From Ornithinicoccus sp045032955 (lineage in GTDB: Bacteria; Actinomycetota; Actinomycetes; Actinomycetales; Dermatophilaceae): a DNA stretch of 64,000 nucleotides. The position numbers and the translations under genes were made by a program. The stretch covers positions 62,001-126,000 of the forward strand of contig NZ_JBJFZU010000005.1 in NCBI RefSeq assembly GCF_045032955.1. The letters run 5' to 3'. Position 1 is the first letter of the stretch. Each line of letters begins with the position of its first letter. The notes below the pieces were generated by a model. That model did no database searches. It saw nothing but the letters and a program-made list of their open reading frames with translations, and was not told the DNA's origin. Below, piece by piece: positions 26,077 to 37,461 of this stretch.

Positions 26077-27540
26077 TCAGACCGCGAAGTCGCGCAGCTG
26101 GCCGTGCAGGTCCTCCTCGACCTTCGCCTCCAGCCGGGTGCCCTGCCCGGTGTGCTCCTCGGAGAGCACCTGGCCCTCGTCGTGCAGCCGGGCCACCAGG
26201 TCGCCCCGGTCGTAGGGCAGCAGCACGTCGACCAGGATCTCGGGGCGCGGCAGCGCCGCCTCCACGCTCTCCAGCAGCTCCTGCACGCCCTCGCCGGTGC
26301 GGGCCGAGACGACCACCACCCGGGGGTATGCCCGGCGCAGCCGGTCCAGCACGTCGGCCGGCGCGAGGTCGGCCTTGTTGACGGCGATGATCTCCGGGAT
26401 GTCGATGGTCTGCTCGTCGGCGTCGAGGACCTCGGCCAGCACCGCGTGCACGGCGGCGACCTGACCCTCCGGGTCCGGGTGCGAGCCGTCCACCACGTGC
26501 AGCAGGACGTCCGCCTGGGCGGCCTCCTCCAGCGTCGACCGGAAGGCCTCCACCAGCTGGTGCGGCAGCCGCTTCACGAAGCCGACGGTGTCGGACAGCG
26601 TGTAGCCGCGCCCCTCCTCGCTCTCGGTGCGCCGGGTCGTCGGGTCCAGGGTGGCGAAGAGCTGGTCCTGGACGAGCACACCCGCCCCGGTCAGCCGGTT
26701 CAGCAGCGAGGACTTTCCGGCGTTGGTGTAGCCGACGATGGCGACGCTGGGGACCCGGCCGGCCCGGCGCGCGGAGCGCTTGGTGTCCCGGACGGTCTTC
26801 ATCCCGGCGATCTCGCGGCGCAGCTTGGCGATCCGGGTGTTGATCCGCCGCCGGTCCAGCTCGATCTTGGTCTCACCGGGGCCACGGGAGCCGATGCCCT
26901 CACCCCCGGCGACCCGACCACCGGCCTGCCGGGACATCGACTCACCCCAGCCGCGCAGGCGGGGCAGCAGGTACTGCAGCTGGGCCAGCTCGACCTGGGC
27001 GCGGCCCTCCCGGCTCTTGGCGTGCTGGGCGAAGATGTCCAGGATCAGCGCGGTCCGGTCGATGACCTTGACCTTGACGACGTCCTCCAGGGCACGACGT
27101 TGGGACGGGCCGAGCTCGCCGTCGCAGACGACGGTGTCGGCCCCCTCGGCGGCGACGATCTCGCGCAGCTCGACGGCCTTGCCCGAGCCCAGGTAGGTCG
27201 CCGGGTCCGGCTTCTGCCGACGCTGGATCACCCCGTCGAGGACGGTCGAGCCGGCCGTCTCGGCCAGTGCGGCGAGCTCGTGCATCGAGTTCTCCGCGTC
27301 CTCCAGGGTGGCCTGGCCGTTGTCCTCCCAGACGGAGGCCAGCACGACCCGCTCCAGCCGCAGCTGCCGGTACTCGACCTCGGTGACGTCCTCGAGCTCG
27401 GTGGACAGCCCGGCCACCCGGCGCAGCGCGGCCCGCTCCTCGCGGTCCAACTGGTCGCCGTCGTACTCCAGGGCCTCGGCGCGGCGGTCCGTCACGGGGT
27501 GGCGGCCCTCGGTCACGTCGTCGGTGTGCGGTGCTGGCAT
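26077..27540 (-). CDS. hflX: Ribosome-associated GTPase HflX
   Basis: A 487-residue GTPase that splits stalled or hibernating 70S ribosomes. The N-terminal HflX domain contains DPATYLGSGKAVEL and FAQHAKSREGRAQVELAQLQY; a coiled linker (RRRINTRIAKLRREI) follows. The G domain has G1 VGYTNAGKSSLLNRL (about residue 275), G3 DTVGFVKRLPHQLVEAF and G4 NKAD, with a C-terminal domain after PRPEILVDVLLPYDRG. A good AAGGAG site precedes the ATG. In mycobacteria HflX affects macrolide tolerance and stress recovery, by family knowledge. The window also encodes the hibernation factor Hpf far downstream. Confidence 0.95.
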   Translation of the reverse strand: MPAPHTDDVTEGRHPVTDRRAEALEYDGDQLDREERAALRRVAGLSTELEDVTEVEYRQLRLERVVLASVWEDNGQATLEDAENSMHELAALAETAGSTVLDGVIQRRQKPDPATYLGSGKAVELREIVAAEGADTVVCDGELGPSQRRALEDVVKVKVIDRTALILDIFAQHAKSREGRAQVELAQLQYLLPRLRGWGESMSRQAGGRVAGGEGIGSRGPGETKIELDRRRINTRIAKLRREIAGMKTVRDTKRSARRAGRVPSVAIVGYTNAGKSSLLNRLTGAGVLVQDQLFATLDPTTRRTESEEGRGYTLSDTVGFVKRLPHQLVEAFRSTLEEAAQADVLLHVVDGSHPDPEGQVAAVHAVLAEVLDADEQTIDIPEIIAVNKADLAPADVLDRLRRAYPRVVVVSARTGEGVQELLESVEAALPRPEILVDVLLPYDRGDLVARLHDEGQVLSEEHTGQGTRLEAKVEEDLHGQLRDFAV

Positions 27541-27685
27541 GGTCTCCTTCAGGTCGGGCGGGTGGGGCGGGGTGCCCCGGTATGCCGGTCGTCCCGGGTG
27601 GAACGCCTGGCCTACCGGTCCAGCCTCTCACCGGTGCAACGCCGGGGACCACCGATTTGTTGCCGGTCGCCGCGCCGTGGCCCCC

Positions 27686-27691
27686 TAGACT
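27686..27691 (+). promoter_or_regulatory. -10 element TAGACT of methyltransferase gene
   Basis: TAGACT ends 10 nt before the ATG at 27702, which gives a leader of only a few bases or none. No ribosome-binding site is visible in between. Confidence 0.45.
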
Positions 27692-27701
27692 GGGCGCCGC
27701 C

Positions 27702-28325
27702 ATGACCTCCGAGCACTACTTCTCCGCCCGGCCCGCCTCGCCGGAGGCCCTGCGCCGGGTCCCCGTCCGGCTGGCCGGCCAGGACGTCGAGGTGGTGACC
27801 GCCGGCGGCATCTTCTCCCCCGACGGCATCGACAAGGGCACCCGGGTGCTGCTCGACCAGGCGCCGCCCCCGCCCCCCGAGGGCACCCTGCTCGACCTGG
27901 GCTGCGGCTGGGGACCGCTGGCCCTCACCCTCGCGCTGCGCTCCCCCGCCGCCGAGGTGCATGCCGTCGACGTCAACGAGCGGGCGCTGGACCTGGCCCG
28001 ACGCAACGCCACCGCGCTCGGGTGCCCCCGCCTGCGGGTCGCCACCCCCGAGCAGGTGGACCCCGGGGTGCGCTTCGACCTGATCTGGTCGAACCCGCCG
28101 ATCAGGGTCGGCAAGCAGGCGCTGCACGAACTGCTGCTCGGCTGGCTGCCCCGGCTCGCCGGGCACGAGCGGGCGGCGGCATACCTGGTGGTGCAGAAGA
28201 ACCTGGGCGCCGACTCCCTGCACAGCTGGCTGACGGCGAGCCTGCCCGAGGTGATGGGCCCGGTGCGGGTCACCCGGGAGGGCAGCAGCAAGGGCTTCCG
28301 GGTGCTGCGGGTCAGCCGGGGCTGA
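27702..28325 (+). CDS. RsmC-like class I SAM-dependent methyltransferase
   Basis: A 207-residue methyltransferase of the small MTS/RsmC type. Motif I is LLDLGCGWGPLALTLA near residues 65-80, the acidic motif II is VHAVDVNERALDLARRNA, and the catalytic loop is IWSNPPIRVGK, the NPP[F/I] signature of enzymes that methylate exocyclic amines in rRNA or DNA. The start MTSEHYFSARP matches this short actinobacterial group, many of which lack the N-terminal pseudo-domain of E. coli RsmC. The likely target is 16S rRNA guanine, by family. The gene overlaps the convergent miaA by 14 bp. Confidence 0.87.
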   Translation: MTSEHYFSARPASPEALRRVPVRLAGQDVEVVTAGGIFSPDGIDKGTRVLLDQAPPPPPEGTLLDLGCGWGPLALTLALRSPAAEVHAVDVNERALDLARRNATALGCPRLRVATPEQVDPGVRFDLIWSNPPIRVGKQALHELLLGWLPRLAGHERAAAYLVVQKNLGADSLHSWLTASLPEVMGPVRVTREGSSKGFRVLRVSRG

Positions 28326-29247
28326 CCTCCCGCACCAGGGTCAGCGCCTGCTCGAGCAGGTCGGGGGCGTCGTGCTCCAGCCAGACCACCCGGGGGTCCG
28401 GTCGCCACCAGGCCACCTGCCGACGGGCCAGCTGCCGGGTGGCGACCGCCGTCTCCTCGATCGCCTGCGCCGCCGTCAGCTCCCCGTCCAGCTGACGCAG
28501 CGCCTGCGCGTAGCCCACCGCCCGGGAGGCCGTCCTGCCCCGGCGCAGCCCGCGACGGTCCAGCTCACGGACCTCCTCCGGCAGGCCGTCGCGCCACATG
28601 CCCTCGGCCCGGTGCGCGATCCGCGCGGCGAGCACCTCCCGGTCCACCCGCAGCCCCAGCAGCACCGTCGGCTCCAGGAACTCCCGGGTGGGCAGCGTCG
28701 CGCTGAACGGCTGGCCGGTGAGCTCGACGACCTCCAGCGCCCGGACCAGCCGCCGTCCGTTGCGGGCGCCGATCGAGCGTGCGGCCTCGGGGTCCCGGGA
28801 CGCCAGCTGCTCCTGCAGCACCCCCGGTCCGACCCGTTCCAGCTCGCTCTCCCAGCGTCCGCGGACCACCGGGTCCGTCGGCGGGATCTCCAGCCGGTCC
28901 AGCAGGCCGCGCACGTAGAGGCCGGACCCACCGACCACCACCGGCACCCGCCCCCGTCCCCGGGTCGCGGCCAGGTCGGCGCGGGCCGAGGTCTGGTAGG
29001 TCGCGACGCTGGCCTCCTGCGCCAGGTCGAGGACGTCGATCTGGTGGTGCGGGACGCCCCGCCGCTCGGGGACGGAGAGCTTGGCGGTGCCGATGTCCAT
29101 GCCCCGGTAGAACTGCGAGGCGTCGGCACCGACCACCTCACCCCCCAGCTCGAGGGCCAGGGCCAGCCCCAGCTCCGACTTCCCGCTGGCGGTCGGCCCG
29201 ACGACGGCGATCACCGGCGTCCCGGGGGAGGATTCGCTCTGTCGCAC
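28312..29247 (-). CDS. miaA: tRNA dimethylallyltransferase
   Basis: A 311-residue MiaA, which adds a dimethylallyl group to A37 of tRNAs reading UNN codons. The P-loop is VVGPTASGKSELGLALA near residue 20, followed by DASQFYRGMDIGTAK (substrate contact) and VPHHQIDVLD. VVVGGSGLYVRGLLD and ASRAVGYAQALR are also family marks. The start is a GTG. The companion radical-SAM enzyme MiaB is not in the window. It is divergent from the DUF4282 gene, with 28 bp between start codons. Confidence 0.96.
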   Translation of the reverse strand: MRQSESSPGTPVIAVVGPTASGKSELGLALALELGGEVVGADASQFYRGMDIGTAKLSVPERRGVPHHQIDVLDLAQEASVATYQTSARADLAATRGRGRVPVVVGGSGLYVRGLLDRLEIPPTDPVVRGRWESELERVGPGVLQEQLASRDPEAARSIGARNGRRLVRALEVVELTGQPFSATLPTREFLEPTVLLGLRVDREVLAARIAHRAEGMWRDGLPEEVRELDRRGLRRGRTASRAVGYAQALRQLDGELTAAQAIEETAVATRQLARRQVAWWRPDPRVVWLEHDAPDLLEQALTLVREVSPG

Positions 29248-29263
29248 GGCCCCACTTTCCCAC

Positions 29264-29269
29264 TACGTT
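29264..29269 (+). promoter_or_regulatory. -10 element TACGTT of DUF4282 gene
   Basis: TACGTT ends 6 nt before the ATG at 29276 and no ribosome-binding site is present, so the mRNA should be leaderless. Confidence 0.5.
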
Positions 29270-29275
29270 GGGGCG

Positions 29276-29629
29276 ATGAGCGCTCCCACCCCGCCCCCGG
29301 ACCCCTCCAGCGGCCGTTCCCCGGCCAACGTCGCCGGCCTCAAGGCCCTCTTCGACTTCAACTTCGACACCTTCGTCACCCCGAGCATCGTCAAGATCGT
29401 CTACATGATCGCGACCCTGCTGGTGGGCCTGCTGACCCTCGGTCTGGTCATCAGCGCGTTCACCACCATGGCCCAGGGCGGCGGGGCCGTCGTGCTCGGC
29501 CTGCTGCTGCTGGTGGCGGCCCCGATCATCGGGCTGATCTACCTGGCCTTCGCCCGGATGAGCCTGGAGCTGTACTACGCCGTCATCCGGCTCAGCGAGG
29601 ACGTCCACCACGGCCGCGGGCGGCTCTGA
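29276..29629 (+). CDS. DUF4282 family membrane protein
   Basis: A 117-residue membrane protein. After a Pro/Ser-rich start it has the family phrase LKALFDFNFDTFVTPSIVKIVY, then two membrane helices (residues 40-65 and 72-95) and a conserved end, FARMSLELYYAVIRLSEDV. DUF4282 proteins are small, often encoded singly, and have no known function. It is followed 22 bp later by the dikinase regulator gene, which has its own -10 box, so the two may be separately transcribed. Confidence 0.82.
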   Translation: MSAPTPPPDPSSGRSPANVAGLKALFDFNFDTFVTPSIVKIVYMIATLLVGLLTLGLVISAFTTMAQGGGAVVLGLLLLVAAPIIGLIYLAFARMSLELYYAVIRLSEDVHHGRGRL

Positions 29630-29638
29630 GCGGCGGCA

Positions 29639-29644
29639 TACCCT
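29639..29644 (+). promoter_or_regulatory. -10 element TACCCT of dikinase regulator gene
   Basis: TACCCT ends 7 nt before the ATG at 29652, consistent with a leaderless transcript. It overlaps a GGCATAC word of the kind discussed in the findings. Confidence 0.45.
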
Positions 29645-29651
29645 GCCTGGC

Positions 29652-30491
29652 ATGACACGCCCAGCGATCGAGGTCCACGTCATCGCCGACTCCACCGGGG
29701 ACACCGCGGCCCGGGTGGCCCGCGCCGCCGCTGCGCAGTACGCCGACCACGACGTCCGCATCATGCGGCACCCGCGTCAGTCGAGCATGGAGGGCCTGGA
29801 GGACTCCTTCTCCCGGATGCACCCGGACCAGGTGCGGACCGTCGTCTTCTCCACGGTGGTGGACGAGACGCTGCGGGCCCGGGTGACCCAGCTGTGCACC
29901 GAGCGCGGCCTGGCGCACGCCGACCTGCTGGAACCGGCGGTCACCGCGCTGAGCGCCGTCACCGGGCAGGCCCCGGAGCGGGTGGTCCGGCCGGTCGGTG
30001 TCAGCGAGGACTACTTCAAGCGGGTGCACGCCATGGAGTTCGCCGTCGCCAACGACGACGGCAACCTGTCCAACCACCTGGACGAGGCCGACATCGTGCT
30101 CATCGGGGTCAGCCGCACCGGCAAGACCCCGCTGTCGATGTACCTGGGGTACCTGGGCTACCGGACGGCCAACATCCCGCTGGTGCCCGGCATCGCCCCG
30201 CCCCCCGAGCTGCGCGAGGTCGCCCGCTGGAAGCTCATCGGGCTGACCATCGACCCCGAACGGCTGCAGCAGATCCGGGGCCGCCGGGTGCGCGCCATGG
30301 GCAGCTCCGGGGTGCACAAGGACGGCTACACCGAGCTGGCCCAGATCTTCGACGAGCTGGACGAGGTGGGGCGCATCCAGCGCAGCCTCGGCTGTCCCCT
30401 GATCGACACCACCGACCTGGCGCTGGAGGAGGCCGCCGGCCGGGTGATCGAGGTGGTGGACCGGCGCCGCGAGGCGGCGCAGGGACGGTGA
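29652..30491 (+). CDS. Pyruvate, phosphate dikinase regulatory protein (kinase/pyrophosphorylase)
   Basis: A 279-residue bifunctional regulator (DUF299 family) that inactivates its target by ADP-dependent threonine phosphorylation and reactivates it by phosphorolysis. The N-terminus EVHVIADSTGDTAARVARAA and the P-loop-like LIGVSRTGKTPLSMYLGYLGY (about residues 150-170) are diagnostic, followed by NIPLVPGI and KLIGLTIDPERLQQIR. The target is almost certainly the dikinase encoded 76 bp downstream. Members acting on PEP synthase are called PpsR; the neighbour here favours the dikinase type. Confidence 0.93.
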   Translation: MTRPAIEVHVIADSTGDTAARVARAAAAQYADHDVRIMRHPRQSSMEGLEDSFSRMHPDQVRTVVFSTVVDETLRARVTQLCTERGLAHADLLEPAVTALSAVTGQAPERVVRPVGVSEDYFKRVHAMEFAVANDDGNLSNHLDEADIVLIGVSRTGKTPLSMYLGYLGYRTANIPLVPGIAPPPELREVARWKLIGLTIDPERLQQIRGRRVRAMGSSGVHKDGYTELAQIFDELDEVGRIQRSLGCPLIDTTDLALEEAAGRVIEVVDRRREAAQGR

Positions 30492-30567
30492 GCCCCGCAG
30501 CGGTAGGCTCGGCGCCACCGACCGAGGAGCAACGGCGCTCCGACGACGTATCGCGAGGAGCATCCAG

Positions 30568-33233
<2,666 letters not shown>

Positions 33234-33237
<4 letters not shown>

Positions 33238-34064
33238 CCCGGGCCGTCCTGACCGGGCTGGCCGAGCTCGGGGGCTTCTTCGAGCTGACGCAGCCGGCAG
33301 GCACCGACGCGGTGCCCTGGTCGGTGCTGCTGGCGGACGACCCGCTCGCAGCGCGTATCGCGGCGGTACGGGGAGCGCTGGCCGCGGGCAGCGGCCTGTC
33401 CGTGGACACGGTCGACCCCAAGGTCGCCGTCTCCGCCCTGCAGGTGGGCCTGGTCTCCCGGCTCTGGTCGGTGGCCCTGGCCGGGGCGGTGCTGCACCGG
33501 TGGGTGCCGGACCTGTCCTCGGCCAACCTGCTGGCCAGTCCCGGGCACGGCGGCCCGGTGCCCCTGGCGCTCTCGGACCCGACGCGCGGGTATGCCGTGA
33601 CCGGCACCGAGGCAGGTGCCGGGCCAGGTGCCGGGCCAGGTGCCGACCCCGACGCGACGACCACGGCGGCCGAGATCATCGCCCGGGTGGTCGTGCGCGG
33701 CAGCCTGCGCGACCTCGACGACGCGTGCGCCCGGGTGGGGCGGACACCGCAGCGGGCGCTGCTGAGCAACGCTTCCTCCAGCCTGGTCGGCGCGGCCCGG
33801 GTGCTGGCGACCCGCCGCCCGCCCGCCGGGCCACAGGCGTGGGCCCTGGCCCGGCTGCTGCTCCAGGACCCGGACCTGCGGCCCGGGGGTCGGGCGCTGG
33901 GCCGGGCCGGGCTGCCGACCGGCGTCGGTGGTGGCATGGAACGCCCCGAGGAGGCCTTCCTGCGGGGCGGCTGCTGCCTGTTCGACCGGCTGCCCGGGCA
34001 CGGGCTGTGCCCCGACTGCGTGCGGGCGGAGCACCGGCCCGAGCTGGTCACCCCCGGTCACTGA
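33234..34064 (+). CDS. FhuF-like (2Fe-2S) iron reductase family protein
   Basis: A 276-residue protein starting with GTG inside the ppdK stop (GTGA overlap). The C-terminus FLRGGCCLFDRLPGHGLCPDCV has the CC-x10-C-x2-C spacing of FhuF-type ferric-siderophore reductases, which hold a 2Fe-2S cluster. The N-terminal part (ALQVGLVSRLWSVALAGAVLH) fits the helical FhuF fold. It is likely cytoplasmic and may release iron from siderophores, but no transporter is nearby and the link to ppdK is unexplained. A 12-bp tandem repeat expands a Gly-Ala-Pro loop near residues 125-140. The family call is by the cysteine motif. Confidence 0.75.
33613..33648 (+). repeat. 12-bp tandem repeat, three units, within FhuF-like gene
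   Basis: CAGGTGCCGGGC is repeated twice exactly and a third time with GACC at the end. Each unit adds four residues (AGPG-like) to a loop, so copy-number change keeps the frame. Confidence 0.75.
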
Positions 34065-34077
34065 GGGCGCTCAGGCA

Positions 34078-34099
34078 ACCACGGGCGACGCCCGGTGGG
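34078..34099. terminator. Probable bidirectional terminator between FhuF-like and amidohydrolase genes
   Basis: CCACGGGC and GCCCGGTGG form a hairpin with one bulge around the GAC loop in the 44-bp gap between two convergent genes. There is no U-tract, as is common in this genome. Confidence 0.4.
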
Positions 34100-34108
34100 G
34101 GATGCGGT

Positions 34109-35320
34109 TCAGCGGGGGCGGACCTGGCCCCGGCCGGCCTCGGTGTCGTAGCTGTAGACCTCGACGCCGTCGATCCACGTGCGCAGCACCCGGGACGACA
34201 GGTCGAAGGGGTCCCCGGACCACCAGGCGAGGTCCGCGTCCTTGCCGGGGGTCAGCGACCCGACCCGGTCGGCCACCCCCAGCACCTGTGCCGGGTTGAC
34301 GGTGACCGCCCGCAGCGCGGCGTCCCGGTCCATCCCCTCGCGGACCGCGAGCGCGGCCTGGGTGATGAGGTACTCGATCGGCACCACCGGGTGGTCGGTG
34401 ATGATCGAGACCTGTACGCCGGCGCGGTCGAGGATGCCCGGCGCCGCGATGCTGCGGTGGCGCACCTCCACCTTGGACCGGCTGACGATCATCGGCCCGT
34501 AGAGGACCGGCACGCCACGCTCGGCGATCAGGTCCGCGATCAGGTAGGACTCGGTGCCGTGGTCCAGGACCAGGTCGTAGCCGAACTCCTCCGCCAGGCG
34601 CAGCGCGGTGGCGATGTCGTCGGCGCGGTGGCAGTGCTGACGCCACGGGATCTCCCGGTCCAGCACCTTCACCAGGGTCTCGCTGACCAGGTCGGTCTCG
34701 ACCGGGGACCCGTCCGCGGCGGCCAGCTTCGCCTGGTAGGACCGAGCAGCGGAGAAGGCCTTGCGCAGCACCAGCGCCACCCCGAGCCGGGTGGAGGGGG
34801 TCTTCTTCTGCTCGCCGTAGACCCGCTTGGGGTTCTCCCCCAGCGCGGCCTTCACCCCGGAGGGGTTGCGCAGCACCATGTCGTCGACGACCCCGCCGTA
34901 GGTCTTCAGCGCCACCGCCTGCCCGCCGATCGGGTTGGCCGAGCCGGGGTTCACGTTGACGGTGGTGACGCCCGCGCCGAGCGCGTCGTCGAAGCCCTGC
35001 TCACGCGGGTTGATGGCGTCGATGGCGCGCGCCGCGGCCATCACCGGGTCGGTGGCCTCGTTGCCGTCGATGCCGGCCCAGCCCTCGCCCTCCTCCCAGA
35101 CGCCGAGGTGCACGTGCGCGTCGATGAGGCCCGGCAGGACCCACCCGCCGGCCGCGTCGACGACCTCGACACCCTCGGGCACCGGGACGTCGCTGCGACT
35201 GCCCACCGCCTCGATGACCCCGTCCCGCACGAGCACGACACCGTCCTCGACGGGGTCGGTGTCGATCGGCAGGACGCGGGCTCCGACGACGGCGAAGGTG
35301 GCGGACGAGGCGCGAGGCAT
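34109..35320 (-). CDS. Amidohydrolase family protein (imidazolonepropionase-like)
   Basis: A 403-residue metal-dependent hydrolase of the amidohydrolase superfamily. Metal motifs in order are DAHVHLG (HxH, about residue 70), RQHCHRADD (His near 220), DHGTES and ITDHP (Asp/His near 310). The outer beta-sandwich is formed by the two ends, with SLTPGKDADLAWWSGDPFD near the C-terminus. No signal peptide is seen, so it should act in the cytoplasm. An AAGGAG site precedes the ATG. It resembles proteins annotated as imidazolonepropionase-like or dipeptidase-like amidohydrolases. No histidine-degradation genes are adjacent, so the substrate remains open. Confidence 0.85.
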   Translation of the reverse strand: MPRASSATFAVVGARVLPIDTDPVEDGVVLVRDGVIEAVGSRSDVPVPEGVEVVDAAGGWVLPGLIDAHVHLGVWEEGEGWAGIDGNEATDPVMAAARAIDAINPREQGFDDALGAGVTTVNVNPGSANPIGGQAVALKTYGGVVDDMVLRNPSGVKAALGENPKRVYGEQKKTPSTRLGVALVLRKAFSAARSYQAKLAAADGSPVETDLVSETLVKVLDREIPWRQHCHRADDIATALRLAEEFGYDLVLDHGTESYLIADLIAERGVPVLYGPMIVSRSKVEVRHRSIAAPGILDRAGVQVSIITDHPVVPIEYLITQAALAVREGMDRDAALRAVTVNPAQVLGVADRVGSLTPGKDADLAWWSGDPFDLSSRVLRTWIDGVEVYSYDTEAGRGQVRPR

Positions 35321-35633
35321 GGGACTCCTTGGGTCGGGTGGACGGACCTCCACCCTACGCAGCACCCTGCTCGACTGTGATTGACGCCTCACACATCTGC
35401 CCGAATTCTCCCGGTAACGTCCTTGTGCTACGCCGTGTCGCAATGGGAGTATGGGAACACTGCGCTTGGCCGTGTCGTTGGCACAGGCAGTGATGACGGT
35501 ACCGATCCCCTGCGGGACGCCGTCACAGACGGACAAGGACGTGTCGTCGCCCCGGCCAGTATCCCTGATCCTACTCCGAGCGACGACCACACGACGGCCC
35601 ACCCCGGGCCCACGGAGCGAGGAGCACACACTG
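35321..35633. other. Intergenic region upstream of whiB1-like gene, 313 bp
   Basis: No gene is seen. It contains a TGTGA-N8-TCACA dyad, several GTG/CAC half-sites (for example GTGTCGTTGGCAC near 35,472) and, from about 35,600, the whiB leader with a GAGGAG site. The overall GC is slightly lower than in the flanking genes, as expected for promoter DNA. Confidence 0.6.
35376..35393. promoter_or_regulatory. CRP-like inverted repeat TGTGA-N8-TCACA upstream of whiB1-like gene
   Basis: TGTGATTGACGCCTCACA has the half-sites of a cAMP-receptor-protein operator but with an 8-bp spacer rather than 6. In mycobacteria whiB1 is controlled by a CRP-family protein, which makes the position suggestive. TTGACG inside it could also be a -35 box. 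Confidence 0.3.
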
Positions 35634-35882
35634 ATGGACTGGCGCAACCGCGCGGCATGCCTGGAGGAGGACCCGGAGCTGTTCTTCCCGATCGGCAACA
35701 CCGGGCCCGCCCTGCAGCAGATCGAAGAGGCCAAGGCCGTCTGCCGCACCTGCCCGGTGATCGACACCTGCCTCAAGTGGGCGCTGGAGACGGGCCAGGA
35801 CGCCGGTGTCTGGGGCGGCCTCTCCGAGGACGAGCGCCGCGCCCTCAAGCGGCGCAAGGCGCGCGCCCGACGCGCGAGCTGA
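35634..35882 (+). CDS. whiB1: WhiB-family iron-sulfur transcriptional regulator (WhiB1-like)
   Basis: An 82-residue Wbl protein, a class found only in actinobacteria and their phages. The 4Fe-4S ligands are Cys9 in NRAACL and three cysteines in AVCRTCPVIDTCL (positions 37, 40, 46). The conserved turn is GVWGGLSEDERRALKRRKA, followed by a basic DNA-binding tail. WhiB1 binds the C-terminal region of the main sigma factor and reacts with nitric oxide; it is essential in Mycobacterium. The short form and position beside a PdtaS-like kinase support the WhiB1 assignment. A GAGGAG site supports the ATG. Confidence 0.9.
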   Translation: MDWRNRAACLEEDPELFFPIGNTGPALQQIEEAKAVCRTCPVIDTCLKWALETGQDAGVWGGLSEDERRALKRRKARARRAS

Positions 35883-35933
35883 GCCCTGCCGCCACCCTCT
35901 CCCAGGGCGGCCGACCGGCCGGGACCGTGACTC

Positions 35934-37442
35934 TCAGCCGGTAGAAGGACCTCGTAGCCGCACGGTGAACCGCACAGCGGTCCCGTGCGGCTCTGTCGTC
36001 TTCCAGGTGATCTCCCCACGCAGGTCGGTGATCAGCGCCTCCACGATCTGGGTCCCCAGGCCGGAACGCACCACCCCCGGCTCGGCCGGGGCGAACCCGT
36101 GCCCGTTGTCGCGGACGGTGACCTCCAGCAGGTCCTGCCCCTGCTGACGGTCCCGGTGCGCCCCCACCAGCACCTCCGGGGAGAAGTCGGGGTCCCGGGG
36201 TCCGCCCTCCTCGAAGCCGTGCTCGACCGCGTTGTGCACCAGCTCGGCCAGGATCATCGCCAGGTGGGTCGCGTCCTCGGGCCGCAGCCAGCCGAAGGAC
36301 CCCTCCACCGCGGTGGTCACCACCGCCTGCGTCGAGGCGACCTCCACGGTGGCGCGGAGCAGCCGCACAGCGACGTCGTCGAAGTCCACCCGCTCCGAGA
36401 ACCCCTCGCTGAGGGTCTCGTGCACCAGGGCCACCGTCGCCAGCCGACGGCCGGCCTCGGCGAGCGCCTCCTGGGCCTTGGGGTCGTCCAGCCGACGGGA
36501 TTGCAGGCGCAGCAGCGCGGCCACCGTCTGCAGGTTGTTCTTGACCCGGTGGTGGATCTCCCGGATCGTCGCCTCCTTGCTCAGCAGCTCCCGCTCCCGG
36601 CGGCGGATCTCGCTCACGTCGCGCAGCAGCAGCAGGGCCCCGACCCGCGCCCCACCCCGCATGAGCGGCACCGAGCGCATCGTCAGGTTGATCGCGCCGG
36701 CCTCGATCTCGGTCCCCCACGGTGCCCGGCCGGTGAGCACCAGCGGCATCGTCTCGTCCACGGTGGTCCCCGGCACCAGGCTCGCCGTGACGATCTCGGA
36801 GAGGTCGGCACCGCTGACGTGGTCCGTGTGCCCCAGCCGGCGCAGCGCCGAGACCGCGTTCGGGCTGGCGTAGTCGATGACACCCTCGGCGGTCAGCCGG
36901 ACCACCCCGTCACCCACCCGGGGGGTGCCACGGCCGACGCCCGTCGCCACGTTGTCCATCGGGAAGGCGCCCTCGCCGATCATGCTGAACAGCTGCTGGC
37001 TGATCTGCAGGTAGTTCACCTCGAGACCGCCCTGCTGGCGCATGTTCTGCAGGTCGGTGTGCCGCACCAGCACCGCGATCGGCCGCCCGGCGCGCACCAC
37101 CGGGACGTACTGCTCCCGGACGTAGCCGACCTCCTCCGGGGTCACCGAACGACCACTGGCCAGCACCTGGCTCAGCCAGGACTGCCGTTCGGCGCTGGGC
37201 GCCTGACCGATCACGTCGTCGTGGTAGAAGTTCGGCCCCGTGGAGGGCCGGGCGTGCGCAGCCAGGAACCACGGCGAGGCGTCCGGGTCGCCCTGGTCGT
37301 CCTGCTGCACCGGCAGCCACAGGGTCAGGTCGGCGAACGACAGGTCGGCCAGCATCTGCCAGTCACCGACCAGCCGGTGCACCCAGTCGACGTCGGCACC
37401 CGACATGGAGGAACGGTCCAACGTCTCCCGGAGAAAGGCCAC
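35934..37442 (-). CDS. pdtaS: PdtaS-type histidine kinase (GAF-PAS-HisKA_2)
   Basis: A 502-residue cytosolic kinase with no membrane helix. The N-terminal GAF-like domain spans residues 15-160, a PAS-like domain 175-285, then HisKA_2 with EIHHRVKNNLQTVAALLRLQSRR (phospho-acceptor His near residue 295) and an ATPase domain with ELVHNAVEHGF and DNGHGF. This matches mycobacterial PdtaS, which phosphorylates the RNA-binding antiterminator PdtaR. The GTG at 37442 is chosen for similarity to the N-terminus of homologues; it has no clear ribosome-binding site. No pdtaR gene is seen nearby. In actinobacteria it is often found beside whiB1, as here. Confidence 0.85.
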   Translation of the reverse strand: MAFLRETLDRSSMSGADVDWVHRLVGDWQMLADLSFADLTLWLPVQQDDQGDPDASPWFLAAHARPSTGPNFYHDDVIGQAPSAERQSWLSQVLASGRSVTPEEVGYVREQYVPVVRAGRPIAVLVRHTDLQNMRQQGGLEVNYLQISQQLFSMIGEGAFPMDNVATGVGRGTPRVGDGVVRLTAEGVIDYASPNAVSALRRLGHTDHVSGADLSEIVTASLVPGTTVDETMPLVLTGRAPWGTEIEAGAINLTMRSVPLMRGGARVGALLLLRDVSEIRRRERELLSKEATIREIHHRVKNNLQTVAALLRLQSRRLDDPKAQEALAEAGRRLATVALVHETLSEGFSERVDFDDVAVRLLRATVEVASTQAVVTTAVEGSFGWLRPEDATHLAMILAELVHNAVEHGFEEGGPRDPDFSPEVLVGAHRDRQQGQDLLEVTVRDNGHGFAPAEPGVVRSGLGTQIVEALITDLRGEITWKTTEPHGTAVRFTVRLRGPSTG

Positions 37443-37461
37443 GAGCCGATTGTCGCAAAGG

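Noticed and set aside
33613..33648. CRISPR-like repeat
   Set aside because: The units are contiguous 12-bp repeats within a coding frame, with no spacers.
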